Assembly: GCA_019745975.1 (NCBI GenBank)
Contig: JAIESQ010000019.1
Span: 62,001 to 126,000, forward strand
Direction: 5' to 3'
DNA from: Pirellulales bacterium
GTDB lineage: Bacteria; Planctomycetota; Planctomycetia; Pirellulales; JAEUIK01
DNA length: 64,000 nt
The stretch's first letter is position 1. Each line of letters starts with the position of its first letter. Both the position numbers and the translations under genes were made by a program. Shown in pieces: positions 26,672 to 35,300 of the stretch. The notes beneath the pieces were generated by a model. That model searched no databases, was not told where the DNA came from, and saw only the letters and a list, made by a program, of their open reading frames with translations.

Positions 26672-27060
26672 GCCGCGGCTGGATGACCGGGAAAATCTAT
26701 AACCGCCTATGTTCTAACGTCTTATGTGCCACCAACACGAGATCGCCCGGCCATGCTTGGGCAACTAGCGGGTATAGTTAGATGGATGGCTCTGGGCGCC
26801 CTCCAGTATGCTGCCGACTCAGTGCGACGCAGTCCGCGTCGCCCCGGCCGCCTGGGGAACGCACGCATCAACTTCGCGAGCCATCCTGGTAGAATGTTCC
26901 TTTCGCAGGCGACCACCATCGGCCGCCAAACCAAGCGATTGCGAGCGCGGCGCCAGTGGTGTCCGCCGCGCCGTGTGCCGAGGCCGCGAGACCTGAGCCC
27001 CGATCTGGAGAAACAACTGGGTACGCCAACACGTTTGGCTGCTTAATACCCAGCGCTTCG
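26672..27060. other. Gene-free stretch before phoH
   Basis: About 390 bp. Frames on both strands are short and lack family resemblance; one plus-strand frame runs into phoH, but that gene has a better start at 27061. I see no terminator or tRNA-like fold. The phoH operon promoter should lie here. Confidence 0.4.
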
Positions 27061-28020
27061 ATGTTTGAAAACACCATCTCGGTGGTTGATACGGATAGCC
27101 TGCTGTCGCTCTTCGGGCCGCGCGACCAGAACCTTCGCAAAATCCGCGAAGCGTTGGCCGTCGATATTTCGGCCCACGACCACACCATCCATATTGCCGG
27201 CGACCGCGAGGCGGTTTCGCAGGCGACCGAGGTGCTCGAGCAACTCAAGGCCCATGTCGATCGCAGTGGCCCACCGAGTCTCGATGAAGTCACCGAGGCG
27301 CTCACGTTGGTGCAAGCGGGGCGAACTCCGTCGGAAAGCCCTCCGATCGAGGTCCTCAGCCCCAACCGCAAGGTTCGACCGCGCACGCCGGGGCAGTTCC
27401 GCTACGTCGAGGCGATCCACAAGCACGACCTGGTGTTGGGAGTAGGGCCGGCGGGCACCGGCAAGACGTACCTCGCCGTGGCCATGGCCGTATCGGCCCT
27501 CAAGCAGGAACAGATACGCAAGATCGTGCTGGTCCGCCCCGCCGTCGAGGCGGGCGAAAGCTTGGGTTTCTTGCCGGGGGACATGCACGCCAAGATCAAC
27601 CCGTACCTGCGGCCGCTGCTCGACGCGCTAGCCGAGATGGTCGACTACGACCAGCTCAAGCGTTACATGGAAAGCGACGTCATCGAGGTGATCCCGCTGG
27701 CCTACATGCGCGGCCGCACGCTCAACGAGGCGTTCATCATTCTCGACGAGGCACAAAACACGACCGTGTCGCAGATGAAGATGTTCCTGACCCGCATGGG
27801 GCGCGGATCGAGAATCGTCGTCTCGGGCGACATCACGCAAGTTGACTTGCCGCCGCACACGCAAAGCGGCCTGACCGACGCGCTGGTCCGGCTGCGGGGC
27901 ATCGAGGGGACCGCACAGGTTCAGCTCACCAATGCCGACATCGTTCGCCATCGGCTGGTTCAAGAGATTCTGCGAGCCTACGAAGGCCCGCGCAAAGGGC
28001 GCAACGACGCCCAAAGGTAG
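27061..28020 (+). CDS. phoH: PhoH-family ATPase (PhoH/YbeZ)
   Basis: A 319-residue P-loop NTPase. Walker A is GVGPAGTGKTYLAVA, Walker B FIILDEAQNTT, and the usual SGDITQVDLPP follows. An N-terminal KH-like region (IHIAGDREAVSQATEVLEQL) precedes. YbeZ/PhoH proteins are linked to RNA metabolism and act with YbeY, which is encoded two genes downstream. ATG at 27061 matches the family's start; an upstream in-frame start adds 35 unsupported residues. Spacing to the next gene is 11 bp, so it heads the operon phoH-pgpH-ybeY-corC. Confidence 0.93.
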   Translation: MFENTISVVDTDSLLSLFGPRDQNLRKIREALAVDISAHDHTIHIAGDREAVSQATEVLEQLKAHVDRSGPPSLDEVTEALTLVQAGRTPSESPPIEVLSPNRKVRPRTPGQFRYVEAIHKHDLVLGVGPAGTGKTYLAVAMAVSALKQEQIRKIVLVRPAVEAGESLGFLPGDMHAKINPYLRPLLDALAEMVDYDQLKRYMESDVIEVIPLAYMRGRTLNEAFIILDEAQNTTVSQMKMFLTRMGRGSRIVVSGDITQVDLPPHTQSGLTDALVRLRGIEGTAQVQLTNADIVRHRLVQEILRAYEGPRKGRNDAQR

Positions 28021-28031
28021 ACGGCAGCACC

Positions 28032-29705
28032 ATGCCCAATGGCGGACGATCGCGAACCCGACTCGAACGGGTTTCTCGCATTGAGCTACCGCCCACGCGC
28101 CTGGAGCGCGTATGGGAGGAGCTGCAACGCCCCGTCGTGCTGATGCGACTGGCGATTTGCCTGGTGGCAGCACTGGCGATTGTGGGGCTGACGCGGGCCT
28201 GGGAGCCGCCGTTCTGGTATCGCGCGGAGTACGTGCCCGCCCGCCCGCTGTTGGCGCGAGTCGCCTTCGAAGTACCCGACGCCAACAATCCGAACAACGT
28301 GCAGAAGTTTGAGAACGGGGCGCTCTTGGCCGCCCTCAACAATCCGCTGCAGCCTGAAGACGTGCGCATCCTGCGCTACGAGCACGAAGCTTGGCTGGCC
28401 CAAATGACTTCCTTGCAGCGGGCCGCCCGCGCGGCCGCGGCGCTAGGGCTGGTGTTGGCGCTGTTTGGGCTCTGTGGCTTTTACCTCGTGTACCGCGAGC
28501 CGCGCGTGTTGCGCAGCCGCAACCGTTTCGCGTCGCTACTGCTCTTGGTAGTGCTCACTGTAGCGCTGTCGCGTTGGCTTTCGGTCGATCCGTACCGGGC
28601 GGAACTGGTGCCGATGCTACTGCTCGGATTTACGATTGCCATCGCGTACAGCCAAGAGCTGGCGCTGGTGTTGACCGCCGCGATCGCCCTAGTGCTGGTG
28701 ATGGGGAGTGGCCACGAGCTCGACGATTTCATCGTGTTGATGGGGGTGAACGCCACGGCGATTCTGCTCTGTGGTCGCATCCGCAGCCGCAACAAGCTGA
28801 TCAAGGTTGGCAGCGTGGCCGCGATCGCGGCGTTTCTGCTCTCGATCGGCGTGGGTGTTCTCAATGAGCAGCCGCTGGCCAAGGACCTCTTCTACACGGC
28901 CGCGCGCAACGCGCTATGGACGCTGGCGACCGGCTTCTTGATTACCGGGCTGTTGCCGTTCATAGAAAAGCGCTTCGGCGTGCTTACCGACATCAGCCTG
29001 TTGGAGATGGCCGACGTCTCGCACCCGCTCTTGCAGGAGCTCGTGCGGCGCTCGCCGGGGACGCACAACCACTCGATCAACGTCGCCTCGCTGGGCGAGG
29101 CCGCGGCCGATGCCATCGGCGCCAACGGGCTGCTGGTGCGCGTGGGGGCGTACTTCCACGATATCGGCAAGATGTTCAAGCCTGGCTACTTCGTCGAAAA
29201 CCAGCAGGACGTGAACCATCACGAAGCACTGGTCCCGGCGATGAGCACGCTGATCATCATCGCGCATGTCAAAGACGGCGCCGACCTGGCACGCCAGCAT
29301 CACCTGCCCGAGCCGATCATCGACTTCATCGAGCAGCATCACGGCACGACGCTGGTCGAGTACTTTTATCACCGCGCCAACCAGCAAAGTGAAGAGCATC
29401 CCGAGCAAGGTCACGTGCTCGAGAGCTCCTATCGCTATCCGGGCCCGAAGCCGCAGACGAAGGAAGCTGCCGTGCTGATGTTGGCCGACGCGGTCGAAAG
29501 CGCCAGCCGGGTATTGGTCGAACCCAACCCGGCCCGCCTGCAGGACCTGGTACACGAGATGGCGCTCAAGCGGCTGCACGACGGACAGTTCGACGAGTGC
29601 GGCTTGAACCTCCAGGAGCTGCGCACGATCGAAGACAGCCTGGTCAAGTCGCTGACGGCGGTCTACCACGGCCGCGTCAAGTATCCCAGCTCGCGCACCG
29701 CCTGA
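28032..29705 (+). CDS. 7TM-HD phosphohydrolase, PgpH-like c-di-AMP phosphodiesterase
   Basis: A 557-residue membrane protein: one helix (~38-57), an extracytoplasmic segment of only ~75 residues, about six to seven further helices (~135-320) and a cytoplasmic HDIG domain. The HD residues are visible in PGTHNHSINVASLGEAAA, AYFHDIGKMFKPGYF, NHHEA, IEQHHGTTLVEYFY and LMLADAVESASR. Family members such as PgpH hydrolyse c-di-AMP. The extracellular 7TMR-HDED part is much shorter than in Listeria PgpH, so ligand sensing may be reduced or different. The gene sits between phoH and ybeY as in other phyla. Confidence 0.88.
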   Translation: MPNGGRSRTRLERVSRIELPPTRLERVWEELQRPVVLMRLAICLVAALAIVGLTRAWEPPFWYRAEYVPARPLLARVAFEVPDANNPNNVQKFENGALLAALNNPLQPEDVRILRYEHEAWLAQMTSLQRAARAAAALGLVLALFGLCGFYLVYREPRVLRSRNRFASLLLLVVLTVALSRWLSVDPYRAELVPMLLLGFTIAIAYSQELALVLTAAIALVLVMGSGHELDDFIVLMGVNATAILLCGRIRSRNKLIKVGSVAAIAAFLLSIGVGVLNEQPLAKDLFYTAARNALWTLATGFLITGLLPFIEKRFGVLTDISLLEMADVSHPLLQELVRRSPGTHNHSINVASLGEAAADAIGANGLLVRVGAYFHDIGKMFKPGYFVENQQDVNHHEALVPAMSTLIIIAHVKDGADLARQHHLPEPIIDFIEQHHGTTLVEYFYHRANQQSEEHPEQGHVLESSYRYPGPKPQTKEAAVLMLADAVESASRVLVEPNPARLQDLVHEMALKRLHDGQFDECGLNLQELRTIEDSLVKSLTAVYHGRVKYPSSRTA

Positions 29706-29721
29706 GACGGTCGGACGACTC

Positions 29722-30201
29722 GTGCTAGCCATCGAAATCGCGAATTTGCAGAGTTTTGTCAGCATCGAGCCGCAGCGGCTGCGCCGCGCGGTGCGCATGG
29801 TGCTCGACGACGCCGGATTGCGCGACGGAGAAATCAGCGTGGCGATCGTCGACGACCAGCGGATTCGTGAGCTGAATCGCACTTACCTAGAACACGACTA
29901 CGCGACTGACGTGCTCAGCTTTTTGCTCGAATCGGCAGGGCCGCAGGGCCCGATCACAGGCGAGATTGTCGCCAGCGGCGAAACCGCTGCCAGCGAAGCT
30001 GCGCGATATGGCTGGAGACCCGCTGATGAACTGCTCCTCTACGCGCTACACGGGGCGCTGCACCTGACCGGGCATGACGACCGCACCAAGAGCCAGGCGG
30101 CCGCCATGCGTCGCGCCGAAAGCGAATACCTCGAGCGCCTCGGTATCGCGCAACAGCGTGCGGCTGGGGGCCGAGTAAAACGCGCAAAGGTGTGTTCATG
30201 A
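29722..30201 (+). CDS. ybeY: Endoribonuclease YbeY (rRNA maturation factor)
   Basis: A 159-residue metalloenzyme that matures the 16S rRNA 3' end and takes part in ribosome quality control. Family landmarks are RIRELNRTYLEHDYATDVLSF and the metal motif in LHGALHLTGHDD. In the usual H-x3-H-x5-H motif the third ligand is His; here the aligned residue is Asp, with an extra His one place before the first Asp (GHDD instead of GYDH). Start is GTG at 29722, 16 bp after pgpH. The stop overlaps the next ATG by 4 bp. Confidence 0.9.
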   Translation: MLAIEIANLQSFVSIEPQRLRRAVRMVLDDAGLRDGEISVAIVDDQRIRELNRTYLEHDYATDVLSFLLESAGPQGPITGEIVASGETAASEAARYGWRPADELLLYALHGALHLTGHDDRTKSQAAAMRRAESEYLERLGIAQQRAAGGRVKRAKVCS

Positions 30202-31493
30202 TCGCACTCTGGCTGGCATTGGCGGCACTCATGGGTGCGGGCTTGACCGCGTTGGCGGCGCATGCCCTCCGCGACCTTTCGAAGCACGAGCTCGAGCGCG
30301 TCGCCAACGAGCTCAAGGTCGCTCCAATTGCCTTGGAAGTCCAACAGCGCCGGCAAGAGGTCGCCCTCCTGGCGGAGACGCTGGTCGTCGTGCAAGTCAC
30401 GATTTTCGCGTTCTTGCTGGGAACGTTCTTGATCCTCCACGGCTGGTTTGCGGGCATGCGTTGGCCGGCGGGCGCCGCGATTGTGTTGGCTGCCGTCGCG
30501 GTCGCTTCCGCGCTCACCGTTTGGTTACCTGCCGCGTTCACTCCGACGTGGGCCACGCCCTTCCTGCTGCGCACCTGGCCTCTGTGGCGGCTCGCGCTTA
30601 CGGCTTTCGCGCCTTGCCTATCGCTAGCACACGGCGTGGCCTGGCTGGCAGCGCGTCTCTGGAAGCCGACTTCCACGGCTCCGACCGAGGAATCGCTCGA
30701 AGAGGAAATCCTGACGATCGTCACCGAAGGCCAACGCGAAGGCCTGCTCGAGGAAGAAGCCCGCGAGATGATCGAAGGCGTGATCGAAATGGGGGATGCC
30801 ACGGCCGGCGACATCATGACGCCGCGCACCGACATGAACGCGATGCACGTGGCGATCTCGCTGCGCGACGCGGCCGCGGCCGTGGTCGAAGCAGGGCATT
30901 CGCGCATCCCGGTATACGACAAATCGCGCGACGATATTGTCGGCGTTCTCTACAGCAAGGACTTGTTGGCCGAACTGATCAAACCGGAGCATGAACAAGC
31001 GCCACTCGCCTCGCTGATTCGCGCCCCGGCGTTCGTGCCGGAAACCAAGCCGGTGAGCGACTTGCTCGAGGAATTCCAGAAGTCGCGCAATCACATGGCG
31101 ATCGTACTCAACGAATTCGGGGGTGTGGCCGGGCTCGTGACGATCGAGGACGTGCTCGAGGAAATCGTCGGCGAAATCGTCGACGAGCATGACGAAGCGT
31201 TCGTCGATGGCCTCAAGCGTATCGACGACCACACCAGCGAGGTGAGCGCTCGCATGAGCATCGAGGAGTTCAACGAGCGCCTCGGTCTGCAGTTACCAGA
31301 AGCGGGGGACTTCGATACTGTCGGCGGGTTTGTCTTCAACGAAATGGGCCATTTGCCGGCGCCCGGCGACCAGGTCGCGTGGCGCACTCTGCGGTTCACT
31401 GTGCTGGATATCTCGCGGCGGCGGATCGAGAAGCTGCGCGTCGAAGTGCTCGACTCCGCGCCAAAGGAGCCGGTGAGCGAAGAGACTCGCTAG
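30198..31493 (+). CDS. CNNM/CorC-HlyC family transporter with CBS pair
   Basis: A 431-residue membrane protein. The N-terminal DUF21/CNNM-like part has about four hydrophobic helices (to ~155). A CBS pair follows (DIMTPRTDMNAMHV ... HSRIPVYDKSRDDIVGVLYSKDLL and NHMAIVLNEFGGVAGLVTIEDVLEE), and a CorC_HlyC domain closes it (DFDTVGGFVFNEMGHLP). Members export Mg2+ or Co2+ or modulate that export; the old hemolysin name is misleading. The ATG at 30198 overlaps the ybeY stop (ATGA), which is better than the GTG two codons earlier. Confidence 0.9.
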   Translation: MIALWLALAALMGAGLTALAAHALRDLSKHELERVANELKVAPIALEVQQRRQEVALLAETLVVVQVTIFAFLLGTFLILHGWFAGMRWPAGAAIVLAAVAVASALTVWLPAAFTPTWATPFLLRTWPLWRLALTAFAPCLSLAHGVAWLAARLWKPTSTAPTEESLEEEILTIVTEGQREGLLEEEAREMIEGVIEMGDATAGDIMTPRTDMNAMHVAISLRDAAAAVVEAGHSRIPVYDKSRDDIVGVLYSKDLLAELIKPEHEQAPLASLIRAPAFVPETKPVSDLLEEFQKSRNHMAIVLNEFGGVAGLVTIEDVLEEIVGEIVDEHDEAFVDGLKRIDDHTSEVSARMSIEEFNERLGLQLPEAGDFDTVGGFVFNEMGHLPAPGDQVAWRTLRFTVLDISRRRIEKLRVEVLDSAPKEPVSEETR

Positions 31494-31649
31494 CACGCGA
31501 CGTCGGCAACTCGGCACGTGCCGATGTAGGGACAAACCTGCAGCAAATAAGCACGCTGCGGAAACAGTTCAACATCCAACTTGCCGCGCCCGTTGACATT
31601 CGCAAGAATGGAACGAGCAGTTGCTTGGCGAAAAGGGGCATCGAAAGGA

Positions 31650-32117
31650 ATGCTGATCAACGTCGTGTTAGGCGACTGGAGCGTTTCACTGAGTGACGCG
31701 GGCTCGGTGGCTTCGCTCATTTCGCTGGTAATTTCCGTGTGCTCCTTTGCGGCGACGCTTTTCATTGCATCCAAAATCCGATCGATTACGAAGAACTTCC
31801 GCCAACTCGCACTTATACCGAAATGGCGGTCCAAACTTGTGGCATGCACCAAGAACCTCAAGAAATACCGCGGATCAAAAGATTGGTTGTCCTTTCGACA
31901 GCAGTGCGCCGCGATTCTGCCTGTGACGAGCGAGCTCGGAGTGCTGACCAGTGGTCCCGAGGAGAAATCGATCACTGCTGTACATTCGACCGCCGAGAGA
32001 ATAGTCCAGCATGCTGGAACAGGCTTTCCCGAAGAATTGCCCGACGCACTGCTCACACAGTTAGCCGAGTTGATGAGCCGGCTCGATACTTTCTTGGACA
32101 AGAAGCACTGGAAATGA
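31650..32117 (+). CDS. Membrane-anchored protein of unknown function, first gene of an orphan pair
   Basis: A ~155-residue protein: one N-terminal helix (SVASLISLVISVCSFAATLF) followed by a basic, helical cytoplasmic domain (LKKYRGSKDWLSFRQQCAAIL). The start could also be the ATG at 31608; GAAAGG lies just before 31650. Its last codons overlap the next ATG by 4 bp, so the two are coupled. Base composition is visibly more AT-rich than in the genes on both sides, and the pair interrupts the corC-recO neighbourhood, which suggests recent arrival. No family recognised. Confidence 0.6.
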   Translation: MLINVVLGDWSVSLSDAGSVASLISLVISVCSFAATLFIASKIRSITKNFRQLALIPKWRSKLVACTKNLKKYRGSKDWLSFRQQCAAILPVTSELGVLTSGPEEKSITAVHSTAERIVQHAGTGFPEELPDALLTQLAELMSRLDTFLDKKHWK

Positions 32118-32479
32118 ACGACATCAACGACACCCGTGTTTGGCAGCGCGTCGTCGAACGACTCGTTTCGATGACTTCCGCGGGAGAACTTGACTGGGAA
32201 GATTGGTCTGACAAGACCCATCGTCCCAACGCAACGTCGCCATTGTACGTGGCTGAATACAAGCAGTGGGACATTTTGATATACCGGACCAAAGAAAAGT
32301 ACTATTACGACGAAGACGTCTTTGAATGGCAATTCGACGTGTCAATGGAGATTGTTGAAGATAGCGGAGCCATCAAATGGACGCTACCGAAAGTGCCTGC
32401 TCGGAACCAGTTGATCGACTACATTGAGTACAAGCGCGCACATGTTGATCAGCTCGTAAATGATTTATTGAATAGCTAG
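32114..32479 (+). CDS. Small soluble protein of unknown function, second gene of the orphan pair
   Basis: A 121-residue acidic, Trp/Tyr-rich protein (LDWEDWSDKTHRPN, YKQWDILIYRTKEKYYYDED, FEWQFDVSMEIVED). It has no membrane helix or catalytic motif that I recognise. Translation is coupled to the membrane partner by an ATGA overlap. The arrangement (membrane protein plus small soluble protein, foreign composition, insertion between housekeeping genes) is the kind seen for accessory defence, immunity or toxin-antitoxin pairs, but there is no direct evidence for any of these. Confidence 0.6.
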   Translation: MNDINDTRVWQRVVERLVSMTSAGELDWEDWSDKTHRPNATSPLYVAEYKQWDILIYRTKEKYYYDEDVFEWQFDVSMEIVEDSGAIKWTLPKVPARNQLIDYIEYKRAHVDQLVNDLLNS

Positions 32480-32551
32480 TTCCATGTGTATGTACTCACG
32501 ACAGGGTGTTAGCTGTCCGGACATTGCCAGCGCTGCCAAAAATTACTAGCA

Positions 32552-33313
32552 ATGGCAGCAGAGAAAGCAGTTGGGCTGGTACTGCGGGTGATCGACTTCA
32601 GCGAGTCGAGCGCGATTGTCACGATCTTCACCCGCGAATTCGGCAAGATAAGCGGACTGGCCAAGGGGGGCCGACGGCTTAAAGGACCCTTCGAGTCTGC
32701 ACTTGACCTCCTCTCTCGCGTTCGAGTAGTGTTCCTCCGCAAATCGTCGGAGACGCTCGACCTCCTGACCGAGGCCAAGCTCGAACGGCGGTTCCGTGGT
32801 CGCGATCGCGATCTGGTCAGCCTGTACGCGGGCTACTACGTGGCGGAGCTGCTTCGGGAGCTCACCGACGACTACGATCCTCATCCGGAACTTTTCGACG
32901 TCGCCGATGAAACGCTAATTGCCCTGGCTCATGATCCTGCGACCGCGGCACTCGTCTTGCGGTTCGAGCTGGCGGCATTGGTTTTGTTGGGACATCTCCC
33001 TTCGCTGAAGTACTGCGCCGAATGCGGTCAACCGGTCACCCCCATCGCCGGGCGAATTTCGTTCTCCCAGCGCAGCGGGGGAGTGCTGTGTCGTCGTTGT
33101 CGGCCAGGCAAACCGCAGGTGGTCTCGGTCAGCGCCGGGGTCGTGCGGGTGCTGGAGCACTTCGCCGATCTCGAGTCGGACTCCTGGAAGCGGCTCGAAT
33201 GGGACCGCCGCACCCAGGGGGAGCTGCGGGCGGTGATGAACCACTATCTGGCGAACTTGCTGGGGCACCCGCCGCGCATGCATCGCTATTTGGGGCTGTT
33301 GCACGGTGGTTAG
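32552..33313 (+). CDS. recO: DNA repair protein RecO
   Basis: A 253-residue RecO: N-terminal OB fold (AVGLVLRVIDFSESSAIVTIF, GKISGLAKGGRRLKGPFES), helical middle, and zinc-binding cysteines in the C-terminal part (YCAECGQP and LCRRCRPG). RecO anneals SSB-coated DNA and helps RecR load RecA in gap repair. Full length. It follows the orphan pair after 72 bp and precedes the BamD-like gene by 62 bp. Confidence 0.92.
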   Translation: MAAEKAVGLVLRVIDFSESSAIVTIFTREFGKISGLAKGGRRLKGPFESALDLLSRVRVVFLRKSSETLDLLTEAKLERRFRGRDRDLVSLYAGYYVAELLRELTDDYDPHPELFDVADETLIALAHDPATAALVLRFELAALVLLGHLPSLKYCAECGQPVTPIAGRISFSQRSGGVLCRRCRPGKPQVVSVSAGVVRVLEHFADLESDSWKRLEWDRRTQGELRAVMNHYLANLLGHPPRMHRYLGLLHGG

Positions 33314-33375
33314 CGCTTTTCGCTGGCTGGTTGTTGCGAACGCGGCGATCGGCCAACACTCCCCGACCGGCGGCA

Positions 33376-34707
33376 ATGCAGGTAAGTCCATGCGTCGGAG
33401 CATTGCCGGACGCGGTTGCGCAGGCTGTGGCCGCCGCCGCAACAAGTGCTGACGACAAGCCCAGCTTCCAACGTTCGCCCAGCATCCCCGATCGCGAATC
33501 TCGCGAGCCGCTTGTCGAACGCCCCGACCAGCCCGGCTGGCGCTTGCCTGGCGGATCGCTGCTGTTGTGTGGTGCTTTATTGACGTTTTCGCTAGCCGGC
33601 GTGGGCTGCGCGTCGACGGCCAGCGCGCCGACTGCAAAGGAGATCTTGCCGGGCCAATCGCTCCCCGACGAGGTCGCACGCCAGAAGGTCGAGCTCTACG
33701 ACGACGAGCCGTTCTTCAAGCGCACGATGAGCAAAACGAAACTCGGGCTGCAAAAGCTCTTTGGCGTCGAGCCCAACGAAGCAATCGCACGGAAGCACTT
33801 CGGCGCCGGCGAAGCACTCTTTGAGCAGAAGGACTTCGACGCGGCTGCCAAACGGTTCCGCAAGGCGTCGAAGCGTTGGCCCGACTCGGCGCTGGAAGAA
33901 GACGCCATGTTCATGATGGCCGAATCGTGGTTCTTCGCCGAGCGCTACCCAAAGGCCAGCGACTCGTACATGAACATGATGAAGAAGTACGAGAATTCGC
34001 GATATCTCGACACGTCGGTCAGCCGGCAATTCGCGATCGGCCGCTACTGGGAAGAGTCGGACCGCGTGAAGCACAAGCCGCTCATGATTCCTAATCTATT
34101 TGACAAGACGAAGCCCCTATTCGACACCCAGGGGAACGCGCTGGCGGCGCTAGAGAGCGTGCACTTGAACGACCCCACCGGGCCGCTGGCCGACGATGCG
34201 CTCGTCTGCGTGGCGAACGCCCACTTCCTCGACGAGCGTTACGAGGATGCGGACTTCAACTACAACCTGATCCGCGCGCACTACCCACAGAGCGAGCACC
34301 AGCGCGTGGCCCACCTGCTAGGGCTGCGGGCGAAGATGCGCAAGTATCAGGGTCCGTACTACGACGGCAAGCCGCTCGATCAGTCGGAAGAACTGATTCG
34401 CCAGATCAGTGTACGCTTTCCTGACGAGGTTCCAGATGAACAAGCGCGCCTGCGCAATGCGTCGCGCGTGATCCACGCGCAGCACGCCCAGCGCGATTAT
34501 GAGACGGCCGAGTACTATGCCCGCACGCGGCACTACGGCGGGGCCCGCTATTACTACAAGCAGGTGATCGAGAACTACCCCGACACGCACTACGCCGAGC
34601 TGTCGCGGAAGCGCATCGACCAGTATCAGGGGCGGCCCGACAATCCGCCGAATCGGTTCAAATGGCTCGTGCAACTATTCCGCATGGGGCGCGATAACAA
34701 TAACTAG
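33376..34707 (+). CDS. BamD/YfiO-like outer-membrane assembly lipoprotein with TPR repeats
   Basis: A 443-residue protein. A signal sequence with lipobox (LLLCGALLTFSLAGVGC) ends near residue 75, behind an unusually long polar N-region of ~55 residues. Tetratricopeptide-like repeats follow (GEALFEQKDFDAAAKRFRKA, MFMMAESWFFAERYPKASDSY) and the C-terminal repeat ARYYYKQVIENYPDTHYA is typical of BamD. BamD assists BamA in inserting outer-membrane proteins. LptE is encoded next, so this is an envelope-biogenesis pair. The long front could mean that the true start is a later non-ATG codon. Confidence 0.78.
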   Translation: MQVSPCVGALPDAVAQAVAAAATSADDKPSFQRSPSIPDRESREPLVERPDQPGWRLPGGSLLLCGALLTFSLAGVGCASTASAPTAKEILPGQSLPDEVARQKVELYDDEPFFKRTMSKTKLGLQKLFGVEPNEAIARKHFGAGEALFEQKDFDAAAKRFRKASKRWPDSALEEDAMFMMAESWFFAERYPKASDSYMNMMKKYENSRYLDTSVSRQFAIGRYWEESDRVKHKPLMIPNLFDKTKPLFDTQGNALAALESVHLNDPTGPLADDALVCVANAHFLDERYEDADFNYNLIRAHYPQSEHQRVAHLLGLRAKMRKYQGPYYDGKPLDQSEELIRQISVRFPDEVPDEQARLRNASRVIHAQHAQRDYETAEYYARTRHYGGARYYYKQVIENYPDTHYAELSRKRIDQYQGRPDNPPNRFKWLVQLFRMGRDNNN

Positions 34708-34732
34708 CGCGCGGGACACGTTCCGCAGCTAA
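34705..34732. repeat. 28-bp palindromic repeat, copy 1 (degenerate)
   Basis: Core GCGCGGGACACGTTCCGC, two mismatches within the palindrome, flanked by TAGC on the left and GCTAA on the right. It shares the same layout with copies at 38791-38818 and 40217-40244 and overlaps the TAG stop of the BamD-like gene. Confidence 0.6.
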
Positions 34733-34762
34733 TGAAACTGATTTGTCGACCAACAGCAACCG

Positions 34763-35290
34763 ATGAACCGACCCTTGCGCATCACCGTGATCGGAATGCT
34801 CCTGGCGACGCTGCCCGGTGGCTGCACGCCCTATCGGTTCGGCATTCGCTCGCTGTATCCGCCCGATATCCAAACGGTCTATGTGCCGGTGTTCACGTCG
34901 AACAGTTTTCGCCCGGCGCTGGGCGAGCGCTTGACCGAGGCGGTCGCCAAGGAGATCGAGCTGCGCACCCCGTACAAAGTCGTCGGCTCCCCGGAGGCCG
35001 ACAGCATTCTTACGGGTCAGATCATCCGCGACACGAAACGGTTGACGATCGAAAGCCCAACTGATGAAGCCCGCGAGACCGAGATCGCCTTCGCGGTGCG
35101 CGTCACCTGGATCGACCGCAACGGCGGCATGATCCACGAAGGAAATGTGCCCTTGCCGCCGGCTAGCGTTGACATCATGCAAACGGCCTTCGTCCATCCC
35201 GAAGTCGGGTCGTCGATCGCCACGGGCCAGCAAGAAGTGATCGACCGGTTGGCGCGGCAGATCGTTTCGCTGATGGAGTCGCCGTGGTAG
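34763..35290 (+). CDS. lptE: LptE-type LPS-assembly lipoprotein
   Basis: A 175-residue exported lipoprotein with lipobox LLATLPGGC and the LptE hallmark CTPYRFG directly after the Cys. The rest (VYVPVFTSNSFRPALGERL, SILTGQI) is the two-layer LptE fold. LptE plugs the LptD barrel that delivers LPS to the outer leaflet. The presence of BamD- and LptE-like genes supports a diderm outer membrane. Located 55 bp after the BamD-like gene and 10 bp ahead of folP. Confidence 0.82.
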   Translation: MNRPLRITVIGMLLATLPGGCTPYRFGIRSLYPPDIQTVYVPVFTSNSFRPALGERLTEAVAKEIELRTPYKVVGSPEADSILTGQIIRDTKRLTIESPTDEARETEIAFAVRVTWIDRNGGMIHEGNVPLPPASVDIMQTAFVHPEVGSSIATGQQEVIDRLARQIVSLMESPW

Positions 35291-35300
35291 TCTCGGTCGT

